Shown in pieces: positions 8,825-18,313 of a stretch of 64,000 bases of DNA; the first letter of the stretch is position 1, and each line of letters starts with the position of its first letter. Source of the stretch: Paraburkholderia lacunae (GTDB lineage: Bacteria; Pseudomonadota; Gammaproteobacteria; Burkholderiales; Burkholderiaceae). A program made the position numbers and the translations under genes. The notes below the pieces were generated by a model that was not told the DNA's origin, made no database searches, and was given only the letters and a program-made list of their open reading frames with translations. Location: positions 448-64,447 of the forward strand of contig NZ_QHKS01000030.1 of NCBI RefSeq assembly GCF_003353175.1. The letters are read 5' to 3'.

Positions 8825-9847
8825 TCAGGATTGCCCGGAACGGGACAAGTGACGCCGCCAATACCGATCAATGCAAACACCGGCAAGCACAAGCACAGCA
8901 GCCCAGACAACGACAACCAGCCATTGATACACCACGGCAAGACCCATCGCCCACAAAGCAAGCATTATGCCCGCCGCCATGAAGAAATACCAAACTCGCG
9001 CCGTCGACGCATGGCCGAACCCGGCCTGCACCAGTCTTTGATAGTAGTGTTCGCGGTGCGCTTGCCAAAATTTTTCGCCACGGGCCAAACGTTTGAGCAA
9101 AGTTACCGATGCATCGCCGATAAAAGGAGCAAAACTTACCGCCGGAAACCAGATTGGCCATACGCCTTCGCGCCAGCCCCAATAACCAAGGGCACCCGCG
9201 AGGAATCCGAGCGGGATCGAACCGGCGTCGCCGAGAAAAATTCGCGCGGGATGGAAGTTGAACAGAAGAAAACCCGCCGCTGCCCCCGCCACGGCCGCGC
9301 AGGCGAGCGCGAGCGCGGGGTCCGGATGCGAAGCGATCGACGCGGCGATCGCGTAGCCGCCGAAGCCGAACAGCGCCATGCCGCCGGCAAGGCCGTCGGA
9401 GCCGTCCATAAAGTTGTACAAATTGACCAGCCAGACGAGTAAGAACGCCAGCGCGGCAAGCGCCCACCAGGGCACGTCGGCCGGGTAGACGGCGACCAGC
9501 GCCGCCACCGCCAGGGCGTGGCCGCCGAATCGCACTCGCGCGGGCAAACCGCGGCGGTCGTCGATCTGCGACAAGGTGGCCAGCAGCGCTGCCGCGAGAG
9601 CCGGCAGCCACAGCGCGGGCACCGCGAGCCAGATCAGGATCACGACCACCGGCACGATGCCCCAGCCGCCGACGCGCGGTGTCGGGCGCGTATGCAGCGA
9701 GCGATCGTTGGGGATGTCGGTGGCGAGGCGCCAGGCGAGGCCGCTCCTGAGCAAAGCCCACAGAATCGCGGCGCATGCGCACAGCGCAACCAGTCCAAAA
9801 AGGAACAGATGCACGGCTGGATCGGCAAGGAGTGAAGCGATCGGCAT
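8825..9847 (-). CDS. wbpL: WbpL-like undecaprenyl-phosphate sugar-1-phosphate transferase
   Basis: 340-residue polytopic membrane protein of glycosyltransferase family 4, predicted to put QuiNAc/FucNAc-1-phosphate (or GlcNAc-1-P) on undecaprenyl phosphate as the first step of O-antigen assembly. Motifs are SQIDDRRGLP, NLYNFMDGSDGLAGG, FHPARIFLGDAGS and the HREHYYQRL loop, all typical of WbpL/WecA and more canonical than in the protein at 5762-6862. ATG 9847 starts ten bases after the upstream reductase stop, so the genes are one transcript; no strong ribosome site is seen, suggesting coupling. In Burkholderia naming it would correspond to wbiH. Confidence 0.88.
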   Translation of the reverse strand: MPIASLLADPAVHLFLFGLVALCACAAILWALLRSGLAWRLATDIPNDRSLHTRPTPRVGGWGIVPVVVILIWLAVPALWLPALAAALLATLSQIDDRRGLPARVRFGGHALAVAALVAVYPADVPWWALAALAFLLVWLVNLYNFMDGSDGLAGGMALFGFGGYAIAASIASHPDPALALACAAVAGAAAGFLLFNFHPARIFLGDAGSIPLGFLAGALGYWGWREGVWPIWFPAVSFAPFIGDASVTLLKRLARGEKFWQAHREHYYQRLVQAGFGHASTARVWYFFMAAGIMLALWAMGLAVVYQWLVVVVWAAVLVLAGVCIDRYWRRHLSRSGQS

Positions 9848-9857
9848 GTCGAATAGG

Positions 9858-10817
9858 TCAGTGGGTAGAGCGATACCAGGCCGCTGTCTCCAGCAGGCCA
9901 TGTTCAACGGTATGGGGCGGATACCAGCCGAGACATTCGCAAATATGGGAACTGTCCAGCCGCAATTCGCCGACCAGCCGGTCGATCTGGGCCGAGCGGC
10001 CCGTCAGGCGGCCAGCGAGACGCAGCAGGCCGACAGGAACCGGGACAAGGCGTGCCGGCGCGTGCAGTTGCGTGGCGAGCGCCCGCGCCAGTTCGGCGAC
10101 GCTCAGATCGCGACCGTCGGTGACGTGGAAGGTCTGGCCGGCGGCGCGGGGGTCGATTGTGCAGTGCACTAGCGCGTCCGCGAGGTTGTCGACAAATACA
10201 AGGCTGCGCCGCGCCCCGATCGCGCCGAGCGGCAGCGGGATGCCATTCGCGATCGCGCGCATAAGTTGCAGAAAGTTGGCCCTCACACCGGGCCCGTAGA
10301 CGAGCGGTGGCCGGACGATCACGATTTCGAGGCCCGACTTATGGCCGTACTCGACCAATGCGCGCTCGGCTTCGAGTTTGGAGATGCCGTAGGGGTCGTC
10401 CGGGGTGGGGGTGTCGTCTTCCCCAATAGGACAGCCCGAACTGCTCTCCGCAACCGCTTTGATGCTGCTGACAAAAACGAAGCGGCGCGCCCCAGCGCGG
10501 CGCGCGGCCGCGGCTACGCGCAAGGTGCCCGTGACGTTGGTGGAGCGGTACGCGGCAAGCGGATCGGCCGTCGTTTCCCGCATCATGTGCACGCGGGCAG
10601 CGAGATGGATGACGGCATCGCAGTGCAGCGACACGGGCCACCGTTCGTCGATGCCCTCGAAGTCGTTGGCGGCGAAGACCCATTCGCGGACTCCGTCCGC
10701 GGTCGTTTGCGGCCGACGCACCAGACCCGTGACACGGTCGCCGCGCTGCAGCAATGCGCGCGAAACCGCCTTGCCGACGAAACCGTTGGCGCCGGTAATC
10801 AACACGTGCTGAGTCAT
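9858..10817 (-). CDS. wbpV: NAD-dependent sugar epimerase/reductase, WbpV/WreQ-like
   Basis: 319-residue extended short-chain dehydrogenase. The N-terminal GANGFVG nucleotide site, the VIHLAARVH strand, the SSIKAV catalytic Ser and the YGISKLEAE Tyr-x3-Lys motif are intact. Together with the downstream WbpM-type dehydratase it should reduce the 4-keto intermediate to UDP-QuiNAc or UDP-FucNAc, as WbpV in P. aeruginosa and WreQ in Rhizobium do. The start is taken at ATG 10817 because the frame's first Met (10832) adds only five basic residues. It is the first gene of the three-gene cassette. Product stereochemistry cannot be read from sequence. Confidence 0.85.
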   Translation of the reverse strand: MTQHVLITGANGFVGKAVSRALLQRGDRVTGLVRRPQTTADGVREWVFAANDFEGIDERWPVSLHCDAVIHLAARVHMMRETTADPLAAYRSTNVTGTLRVAAAARRAGARRFVFVSSIKAVAESSSGCPIGEDDTPTPDDPYGISKLEAERALVEYGHKSGLEIVIVRPPLVYGPGVRANFLQLMRAIANGIPLPLGAIGARRSLVFVDNLADALVHCTIDPRAAGQTFHVTDGRDLSVAELARALATQLHAPARLVPVPVGLLRLAGRLTGRSAQIDRLVGELRLDSSHICECLGWYPPHTVEHGLLETAAWYRSTH

Positions 10818-11553
10818 CGACCGGCCTCGCATGAGCGGATGCTGGCCGGACGGTACATCATCCCATTTGCAAGGCGGGACGCACGCTTGCGGTCTGGAGC
10901 GGGCTTGCCCGGCCCACTACGAGCCGCAACCACCGTCGTCGCGCCGATGCGCGGCGATTGATGGCGCGATCGTGCTGCAGTGAGGCTTGCGCCGCCTACG
11001 CCTCGATACGGCGGGACAGGCTGATGAGACACGATACAATCTGGCATCGGCGATGCTTATAAGGGAATTCGTTTGGAAGGCGTATTGTAAGCGGGCAGCT
11101 TCCGCTTCAGTCCGCTCCTGATAAGCGTTAGGCGCTAAAATATGCGCGCAGCTAACAGACTGAAAGCACGGCGGATGTCTCGGGTCGTGATGATAAAACG
11201 GACAAGCCACCCAGAAGCCCGGTCCGAACACTTCTTAACATCTCAAACATATTCGCGCATGTGGAATTCGCGGTTTCGATCCGACGTGCTCGACAGCACA
11301 ATCAGTTTCGCCCCCGAGCGACGCGGGTACGCAACGGCCCACGCTCCGGCGAGCCAACACTTGGTTACCACTGTTACCGCTGAGCATTGCGTTGCGCCGA
11401 AACGCGCACGTTGCGCAACGTGCCGGCCGGATCGCAGTCACGCATTTCACGGATCGCCTTTGCGAGCCGCATGATCGCGGACGCGTCATGCCGCCCGCGC
11501 GCCGGCATTAAGTGTTGATCTGAATAAACGTTTGAGCAGATAGAGCCCCACCC
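10818..11553. other. 736-bp divergent intergenic region
   Basis: This gap lies between the divergently transcribed wbpV-like cassette and the plus-strand glycosyltransferase block, so both promoters should be here. I could not pick out a convincing sigma70 pair, a JUMPstart/ops element or a believable small gene; the one longer frame (11142-11474) lacks a ribosome site and normal composition. Confidence 0.5.
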
Positions 11554-12528
11554 ATGAAAGTGTTGTTCGCCACTTACCCAATGGCCTTCCATACGCCCGG
11601 AGGCGGAGAAATACAGCTGCTTGCGTATCACAAGCATCTTCCCGCTCACGGCGTGGACGTCACGCTGTTCGATCCATGGAACCCACGGTTCCTCGAACAT
11701 GACGTGGTCCACTTCTTCTCGTGCGTCGGTGGCTCGGTCCACTTCTGCAACTTTGTTAAACAGCTGGGCTTGCCGTTGGTGGTTTCGTCCAGCCTTTGGG
11801 TGACGGAGGAGACCAAGCATCTTTATCCGATCGGCGAGATTCATCATCAGTTTTCGCTGGCGGATCGGGTGGTGGCGAACTCGGATATTGAGTGTGAGAC
11901 GCTTGCACGGGTATTCGATTTACCGCGCGAAAAATTTGTGACCGTGTTGAACGGTGTCGAAAACACGTTCTACGAAAAGGTCTCTCCGGATTTGTTCCGC
12001 TCCCACTTCGATCTGCATGAGAAGTTTGTTCTCAACGTCGGCAATATCGAGCCGCGCAAGAATCAGCTGCAACTAGTCAGGGCAATGAAGTCGATGCCGG
12101 AATTGAAGCTCGTACTGATCGGCCATGAACGCGATACAGCTTATGCACGCGCCTGCCGCGATGAAGGGGGCGACCAAGTCATCTATCTCGGCCCCCTGCC
12201 ACACGACTCTGAGCTACTGCGCTCCGCGTATGCCGCCTGCGACGTATTCTGCCTGCCAAGCACACTAGAAACACCCGGCCTCGCCGCTTTGGAAGCCTAC
12301 GCGGCAGGATGCAGGGCTGCGATTACTGAAGTGGGTTCGACAAAGGAATATTTCGGAACCCGTGTCGAATATCTCGACCCCGCGGATACCGACAGCATTG
12401 CCCGCGCCATTCGCGATGCGGCAAAAGCGGACGTGAAGCCCCAGACCGACAGCGCCCGACAGCAACTGAATTGGCAGAACGTGGTTCAGCCCCTGCAATC
12501 CATCTACAGCTCCCTGACGACAAAATGA
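11554..12528 (+). CDS. GT-B fold glycosyltransferase (family 4 type)
   Basis: 324-residue cytoplasmic glycosyltransferase, first gene of the plus-strand block. The N-terminal half starts with MKVLFATYPMAFHTPGGGE, a GT-B acceptor-side loop; the C-terminal half has the nucleotide-sugar site LNVGNIEPRKNQLQLVRA and the E-x7-E type segment LETPGLAALEAYAAG. It is slightly short for the family. Its last codons overlap the next gene as ATGA (12525-12528), so translation is coupled. Closest in style to the protein at 18310-19293, which also opens with a TxYxxAFxxxGGGE pattern; the two may be paralogues. Donor and acceptor unknown. Confidence 0.88.
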   Translation: MKVLFATYPMAFHTPGGGEIQLLAYHKHLPAHGVDVTLFDPWNPRFLEHDVVHFFSCVGGSVHFCNFVKQLGLPLVVSSSLWVTEETKHLYPIGEIHHQFSLADRVVANSDIECETLARVFDLPREKFVTVLNGVENTFYEKVSPDLFRSHFDLHEKFVLNVGNIEPRKNQLQLVRAMKSMPELKLVLIGHERDTAYARACRDEGGDQVIYLGPLPHDSELLRSAYAACDVFCLPSTLETPGLAALEAYAAGCRAAITEVGSTKEYFGTRVEYLDPADTDSIARAIRDAAKADVKPQTDSARQQLNWQNVVQPLQSIYSSLTTK

Positions 12529-14696
12529 AATTCGATTTACAACCATTGAGCAATGTCGAGGCCTCCTCCGATCAGGCCTTCGATTGGAAAGCGACAAACG
12601 GCGATCCTCAGTTCTCCATCTCCAACTGGGAGATCTTGCGCGGGCGCGCGTTACGAATCTCCTTCCGTCTCGCAACGAGCAACTCACGTCGATCCGTTTG
12701 TATCTTCTACATGGACACCGGTACCGGCATGTCGGAGCAAAATGCGCTGCGACTGTCAGTCGACGCCGATGGAAATGTGGATCAGGAAATTGCATTTCCT
12801 GAGACTTTGCGCGCCCTGCGGTTCGACCCGCTTGCGCATCCGGGGCTGTTTTCCCTTGTCGACTTCAACATTGAGATCCTCGCCCGTTCGAACGAACAGA
12901 TCAAGCGCCTGCTCGATTCGTATCATATTGTGCCCACTCATACCGGCGCGCTCGATCAGCTAGGCAACCCGGTTACCGAACTAACATACGAAAACTGGAT
13001 CAAGATCAACGAGACGCCGCGGCAAAGATACAACGTGCTCCGTGAGCGCGCTGCGTCATGGGATCACAAACCGCTTATCAGCGTCGTGATGCCGACCTAT
13101 CAGACTCCTGAGAAATGGCTCAGAAAGGCAATCGATTCTGTCCTCGATCAAGTCTACGAAAATTGGGAATTCTGTATCGCAGACGATTGCTCCGCGTCGC
13201 CGCACGTGAAGGCTATCCTTGACGAATACGCAGCAAAAGATCGGCGCTTCAAGGTAACGTACCGCACCGAAAATGGCCACATCAGCGCTGCGAGCAACAC
13301 GGCGCTCGATATGGCAACCGGTGAGTTCGTCGCACTGCTCGACCACGACGACGAACTGCACCCACTGGCGCTCTTTTATGTAGCCGAAGCGATTCGTGCG
13401 TTCCCGAACGCCGCATTGATTTACAGCGACGAAGACAAGATCTCAGTCGAAGGCGTTCGGTCGGAGCCGTACTTCAAGTGCGACTTCAACTATGACTTGT
13501 TCCTGAACCAAAATATGATTTGTCATTTGGGCGCATACAAGACTTCATCGTTGAAGGCAATCGGTGGGTTCAGACTCGGTTTCGAGGGCGCGCAAGACTA
13601 CGATCTCGCATTGCGTGTGCTGGACCAGGCCGGTGCGGAGAACATCTATCACATCCCGCGGGTGCTGTATCACTGGCGCGTCATTCCGGAAAGCACCGCG
13701 TCCACTCACGAAGCCAAGCCCTATGCCGTGTCTGCTGCTGCACGCGCACTTGCAGAGCACCTCGAACGCAACAAGGTTCCCGGCAAGGTGGAACCGGCTC
13801 CCGATGCGCCTGCGTTCAACAAGATCAGCTACATCATTCCTGATCCACATCCTCGCGTCGAAATTATTATTCCGACGCGAGATGCTGCGGGCCTGGTCCG
13901 TCAATGCGTGGACTCAATCCGTGAAAAGACGGTATACGACAATTACCTGATTACTATTATCGACAACGGGTCGACAGAACAGGAAACGTTCGACCTGTTT
14001 GAATCCTTCAAGGATGATGATCGCATCCGCGTCGCCAGGGACGATTCACCCTTCAACTACTCCGCGCTGAACAACCGCGTCGGGCTGGCGAGTGAAGCGG
14101 ACTTTGTTTGCCTGATGAATAACGACATCGAAGTCATCACGCCGACCTGGCTGTATGAAATGATGTCGATCGCCATTCAACCTGGTGTTGGTGCAGTCGG
14201 ATCCAAGCTTCTCTATCCGAACGACACGCTTCAGCATGGCGGTGTAATCGTCGGCCTTGGAGGCGTTGCCGGGCACTCGCACAAGCACTCGGACCGCAAG
14301 GCGCCGGGATATTTCTTCCGCACGCTACTGCGTAGCCGGATGAGCGCAGTCACCGCTGCGTGCCTTGTTATTCGCACGTCCATCTTCAGAGAAGTTGGCG
14401 GCCTCGACGAGAAGCTGCAAGTCGCGTTTAACGACGTTGATTTCTGCTTGCGCGTACAAAAAGCCGGCCACCGGAACGTTTGGACGCCCTACGCTGAGCT
14501 CTATCACCACGAGTCAGCATCGCGCGGCTATGAGGACACGCCCGAAAAGATCGCTCGTTTTGACGCAGAGGTTGCATTTGTGAAGCAGCGCTGGGGCGAA
14601 ACATTGCTCAACGACCCTTGCTACTCGCCAAACCTTAGCCTGGATACTGAAGACTTCTCTATGGCTTGGCATTCACGCGTCCCGGACTTCCTCTAA
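12525..14696 (+). CDS. tandem double GT2 glycosyltransferase with N-terminal beta domain
   Basis: 723-residue protein with two GT-A catalytic domains, the layout seen in bifunctional rhamnan/O-antigen polymerising transferases. The first domain begins near residue 186 (ISVVMPTYQTP) and has LLDHDDELHP as its metal-binding DxD; the second begins near 445 (VEIIIPTRDA) and has MNNDIEV. The first ~120 residues look like a beta-rich non-catalytic module (FDW at the start, then alternating strands, LRFDP near its end). It starts at ATG 12525 overlapping the previous stop and is followed three bases later by the repeat-bearing GT. It probably adds two linkages; the sugars are not predictable. Confidence 0.9.
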   Translation: MKFDLQPLSNVEASSDQAFDWKATNGDPQFSISNWEILRGRALRISFRLATSNSRRSVCIFYMDTGTGMSEQNALRLSVDADGNVDQEIAFPETLRALRFDPLAHPGLFSLVDFNIEILARSNEQIKRLLDSYHIVPTHTGALDQLGNPVTELTYENWIKINETPRQRYNVLRERAASWDHKPLISVVMPTYQTPEKWLRKAIDSVLDQVYENWEFCIADDCSASPHVKAILDEYAAKDRRFKVTYRTENGHISAASNTALDMATGEFVALLDHDDELHPLALFYVAEAIRAFPNAALIYSDEDKISVEGVRSEPYFKCDFNYDLFLNQNMICHLGAYKTSSLKAIGGFRLGFEGAQDYDLALRVLDQAGAENIYHIPRVLYHWRVIPESTASTHEAKPYAVSAAARALAEHLERNKVPGKVEPAPDAPAFNKISYIIPDPHPRVEIIIPTRDAAGLVRQCVDSIREKTVYDNYLITIIDNGSTEQETFDLFESFKDDDRIRVARDDSPFNYSALNNRVGLASEADFVCLMNNDIEVITPTWLYEMMSIAIQPGVGAVGSKLLYPNDTLQHGGVIVGLGGVAGHSHKHSDRKAPGYFFRTLLRSRMSAVTAACLVIRTSIFREVGGLDEKLQVAFNDVDFCLRVQKAGHRNVWTPYAELYHHESASRGYEDTPEKIARFDAEVAFVKQRWGETLLNDPCYSPNLSLDTEDFSMAWHSRVPDFL

Positions 14697-14699
14697 CAG

Positions 14700-17249
14700 A
14701 TGACTTCGAACACCGAATGGCTTAAGGATTGCCGTCACCCATCATCGGGTGAACCGTTTTCCCTGCCCGACGCAATCTACTTTCTGATCAAGTTCCGTGC
14801 GGACCTGGCGCATTTCAGATACAAATCCATCAAAGATCGGATGGTGCTGTATTTCTGGTGGAATTCGGTTGGAAAAGTAAATTACCCGGATTTTGAGTGG
14901 ATTCTGCGTCCCTTGGACGTCGCGTACGTTCGACAACTAGATACGAACACGCTGATCACGGAGTACCAGGAATGCATTGCCCATTGGCTCCGCGGTACAT
15001 CGCCGGACGTACTCGAAGAGGGGCCACTCGTCCAGGTCCTTCTGGAGAGTGAGAGCTTCGTGGAGGCGAGTAGCCTCGAGTTTCCGCGCTTTCTCGATCT
15101 GATCATTCGGAACCGCCCTGACCTCCACCAGTATTTGACGTTGGATCAGTTCCCTGGGCAGTTGGCGAGTCTGGATTGGTGGGAAAAGCACGGCCAGTTT
15201 GAATATCCGAAGGTCGCGTGGTCGCCTGCGAGCATCTATGCGTCGCTGAATCACCTCGAAAAGCGCGAATCATATGGCGCCATGTGCTTTCCACGATTCC
15301 TGCCTCTCATTCTCGATAGTCGGCCCGACCTGAAAATCAATCTCGATCTCTCGACATTGCCGGGCCAACTCGCTGCAGTGACATGGTGGGAGAAACATGG
15401 ACGGAAGGAATACGCCAACCTAGCCTGGTCAACGGCGCAGATTTCGAACTTTCTAAATCAGTTGGACAACATCGAGGGATTGCTGGAACAGCGCTTTCCT
15501 CGCTTTCTCCCACTGATCATCGAACACCGCCCCGACCTTCAGAAGGATCTAGACCTTAAAACCGCTCAAGGACAACTGGCGGCAGTCGGCTGGTGGGAAA
15601 AACACGGAAAAACCGAATTCCCCACACTGCGATGGTCCACATCATCGATCGTCGAACACTTCGACGAGCTCGACGAGACGCTCGCAGGCAATCTGATGAA
15701 AGTGCCGCGCTTTGTGGCGCCACTGATCAATTCCCGACCCGACTTGCAAGCGAGCATCGACATCGCCACGTTCGCGGGTCAGGTCAATTGCCTGCAATGG
15801 TGGCAAGACAGTGGGATGCTTGAATATCCCTATCTAAGGTGGACAACCTCGAGCGCTCTAGAGCAGTTGCAGGGACTGAGTGGATCACTGTCGAACAGAC
15901 TGACCGGACTGCCACAATTTCTCCTATGGCTGCGGGACAGCCGGCCGGACCTGCAAGCTGCCTTCGATATCTCGGCAAATGAAGGCAGACGGCACCTCGT
16001 CCGCTGGTGGCAAGACAGCGGGCGGAACGAATATCGGGTGCTTAGCCGCCTGTCAGTGAGCGCGCCAAGTGAAGATGTGTCCCACGAGGAAGAGCTGTGC
16101 TCCGTCTCGATTTCACACCTTAGTCGAGCACGCCCGGTTGGAGTCAATATCATCGGCTTCCCGCAAGGCGTCCTCGGTCTCGGCGAAGACGCGCGCACCG
16201 CTGCGCGCGCACTTGCTACCGCAGCAATACCATCGGTACTTGTAAACGCGCCGATGATCGGGCCGCCGAAGCTCGACATGTCGATCAATCATCTGTTGAG
16301 CGAAGAGCTCAAGCACAACGTCAGTCTGTTTTGCCTGCCACCGCCTGAAATGGTGCGACTCGCGCTTGAGGGCGGCAGAAAGATCATTGAATCGGACACC
16401 TATAAGATCGGCGCGTGGCCGTGGGAACTGCCGCAATGGCCAAGCGCGTTCGGCAAAGTCCACACCTTCGTGGACGAGTTATGGGCCCAAAGCAAATTTG
16501 TCCAGACCGCCCTTGGCCGTCAAGGGGAAACGCCCGTTCATCACATGCCAATGTCGGTCGAAATCCCCGCTCCTGTAGCAGCCGTACGCCCTCGTTTCGG
16601 GCTGCCAGAAGGTGAGTTTCTGTTCTATCTGATGTTCGATGGCAACTCCTGGCTTACCCGCAAGAATCCGGTAGCTGGGGTACGCGCATTTCAAGAAGCG
16701 TTCGCTAACGGCCAGAGCGGCGTTGGGCTTGTGATCAAGGCGATGAACATCCGCGATGACGATCCGATCTGGCGCGAGGTTGCCGAAATCGCGGCAAAAG
16801 ATAATCGTATCCGCCTGATTTCAGAGCGTCTGAGCCGTCAGGATTCGATCGACTTCATGGCCTGTTGCGACGCCTATATTTCGCTGCATAGAAGCGAGGG
16901 GTTTGGCCGCGTGATTGCTGAGGCGATGGCGATCGGACAGCCCGTCGTGGTGACCAATTTCTCAGGCAACGTTGATTTCTGCGATGCCAACACGTCGTTC
17001 CTGGTCGACGGCGAACTGGTCCCATTGCGACCGGGCGACTACCTTTTCCATGAAGGTCAATACTGGTGCGACCCTGACGTATCCGCAGCGGCGCGTCAAC
17101 TCGTCCGTGTAGTCGACGATGCCAAGGAGCGGGAGCGCATTGCAGCAGCGGGGAAACTTCGCATCCAGACTGATTACTCGATTGAGGCCGTCGGCAGAGC
17201 CTATGCGAAGCGCCTGACTGAAATTCATTCGGAGGGAGCGACCCGATGA
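14700..17249 (+). CDS. glycosyltransferase with an N-terminal array of 69-residue repeats
   Basis: 849-residue protein. Residues about 22-67 and then 128-453 consist of one degenerate and five clear copies of a repeat whose period is exactly 69 residues. Each has a [FLV]-P-x-F start, an RPDL segment, a GQ-L/V turn, a WW-[EQ]-[KD]-x-G motif and an E-[YF]-P-x3-W motif. Copies start at residues 128, 197, 266, 335 and 404. The C-terminal part (about 465-849) is a GT-B glycosyltransferase: VGVNIIGFPQGVLGLGEDAR at its start, YLMFDGNSWLTRKNP before the donor site, SLHRSEGFGRVIAEAMAIGQPVV as the E-x7-E segment. I do not recognise the repeat as a named domain; it may bind the growing glycan or form a scaffold. 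Translation is coupled to the next gene by ATGA. Confidence 0.88.
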   Translation: MTSNTEWLKDCRHPSSGEPFSLPDAIYFLIKFRADLAHFRYKSIKDRMVLYFWWNSVGKVNYPDFEWILRPLDVAYVRQLDTNTLITEYQECIAHWLRGTSPDVLEEGPLVQVLLESESFVEASSLEFPRFLDLIIRNRPDLHQYLTLDQFPGQLASLDWWEKHGQFEYPKVAWSPASIYASLNHLEKRESYGAMCFPRFLPLILDSRPDLKINLDLSTLPGQLAAVTWWEKHGRKEYANLAWSTAQISNFLNQLDNIEGLLEQRFPRFLPLIIEHRPDLQKDLDLKTAQGQLAAVGWWEKHGKTEFPTLRWSTSSIVEHFDELDETLAGNLMKVPRFVAPLINSRPDLQASIDIATFAGQVNCLQWWQDSGMLEYPYLRWTTSSALEQLQGLSGSLSNRLTGLPQFLLWLRDSRPDLQAAFDISANEGRRHLVRWWQDSGRNEYRVLSRLSVSAPSEDVSHEEELCSVSISHLSRARPVGVNIIGFPQGVLGLGEDARTAARALATAAIPSVLVNAPMIGPPKLDMSINHLLSEELKHNVSLFCLPPPEMVRLALEGGRKIIESDTYKIGAWPWELPQWPSAFGKVHTFVDELWAQSKFVQTALGRQGETPVHHMPMSVEIPAPVAAVRPRFGLPEGEFLFYLMFDGNSWLTRKNPVAGVRAFQEAFANGQSGVGLVIKAMNIRDDDPIWREVAEIAAKDNRIRLISERLSRQDSIDFMACCDAYISLHRSEGFGRVIAEAMAIGQPVVVTNFSGNVDFCDANTSFLVDGELVPLRPGDYLFHEGQYWCDPDVSAAARQLVRVVDDAKERERIAAAGKLRIQTDYSIEAVGRAYAKRLTEIHSEGATR
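15081..16058 (+). repeat. five-copy 207-bp (69-codon) repeat inside the glycosyltransferase gene
   Basis: Copies begin at 15081, 15288, 15495, 15702 and 15909, with no insertions or deletions between them; the last is partial. Copies 1-3 are most alike (FPRFL, GQLA, WWEKHG), copies 4-5 share WWQDSG. The DNA has diverged far more than the protein, so the array is old and under selection. Confidence 0.85.
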
Positions 17250-18313
17250 AACTCCGGATCTGTGCCCCGGATATCTTCGCGGGCGACGCGGTCGGTAACC
17301 ACTGCATTGGCATTGCTCGTATGGCGATGCGTCTCGGCATGGGCGCAGAGCTTTACGCGCAGCGTTTCGATGCAACCGTTCTGCCGATTCATGCGCTGGC
17401 GGACCTGTTCGAACAAATCGGCGAAGACGATCTGTTGCTCGTTAGTTATTCGATCTTCGATCCATTTCTCGAGCAGTTACTAGCACTTCCGTGCCGCAAA
17501 CTTTGCTATTTTCACGGAGTAACCGATCCGGACTTGCTGCGCGAATTCGAACCCAGAACAGCGGATCTTTGCGAGGCATCGTTTGCGCAATTCCCGCTGC
17601 TTTCCCGCTTCGAATCCGTCATCGCCAATTCGCACTCGACGGCGCGCAGCGTGTCCGAATGGATCAACCCTGCGTCGATGAAGGTTGTTCCGCCGGTTTT
17701 CGCCGACATGCCGGCATTCCAACGCGTACCGTCAGAACAACCGCAGCACCGCCTGCGGCCCAATCTCATGGTGGTTGGGCGCGTCGTCCCTCACAAGCGC
17801 ATAGAAGACGCAATCGAAGTGATTGCTCTGTTGCACAAGCGCAAATTTGAGTTCACGCTGTCGGTCATCGGCAGTATGCCGAACTACGAATATTCGAAGT
17901 TCCTCATCAACCACGCCCGCTCTCTTGGCGTGCTTGATCAGATCGACTTCCTGGGCATGATGGACGACGAAGATCTGTTCGATAGCTATGATGCATCGAG
18001 TGGCCTACTGGCGATGAGTCGACACGAAGGTTTCTGCGTGCCGGTGCTCGAGGCCATGCATTTCGGCAAGCCGGTGTTCGTTCGTGGCGGGACAGCAGCG
18101 CAGGAGTTGTGCGCACCTGGAAGCGTGTTCGACGCGGATGGTCCGCTTGAGGGGTGGGCCGATGCTATCGCCACCCAACTCTCCGAACCGACTGGCACCC
18201 GCACTGACTCCGCTCGCGCGGAAATGAATCGCTCGCACGAAATATTGCTGCGCACCGACACTTCGGTGTGGCAACAGATATTGCTCGCTGGTGGCAAAAG
18301 AGGAAACCCATGA
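17246..18313 (+). CDS. GT-B glycosyltransferase (family 4 type)
   Basis: 355-residue cytoplasmic glycosyltransferase, starting inside the stop of the previous gene (ATGA). N-terminal Rossmann half with FAGDAVGNHCIG, then the donor half with VVGRVVPHKRIEDAIEVI, SRHEGFCVPVLEAMHFGKPV (E-x7-E motif) and a final helix that folds back. Residue order and length match typical WcaI/RfaG-like family 4 enzymes. It is the fourth enzyme of the coupled operon; specificity unknown. Confidence 0.9.
   Translation: MKLRICAPDIFAGDAVGNHCIGIARMAMRLGMGAELYAQRFDATVLPIHALADLFEQIGEDDLLLVSYSIFDPFLEQLLALPCRKLCYFHGVTDPDLLREFEPRTADLCEASFAQFPLLSRFESVIANSHSTARSVSEWINPASMKVVPPVFADMPAFQRVPSEQPQHRLRPNLMVVGRVVPHKRIEDAIEVIALLHKRKFEFTLSVIGSMPNYEYSKFLINHARSLGVLDQIDFLGMMDDEDLFDSYDASSGLLAMSRHEGFCVPVLEAMHFGKPVFVRGGTAAQELCAPGSVFDADGPLEGWADAIATQLSEPTGTRTDSARAEMNRSHEILLRTDTSVWQQILLAGGKRGNP

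Noticed and set aside
11142..11474. 110-residue frame in the divergent region
   Set aside because: Composition unlike a protein and no ribosome site.
10818..11553. JUMPstart/ops element before the glycosyltransferase block
   Set aside because: No GGCGGTAG core or extended JUMPstart sequence was seen.
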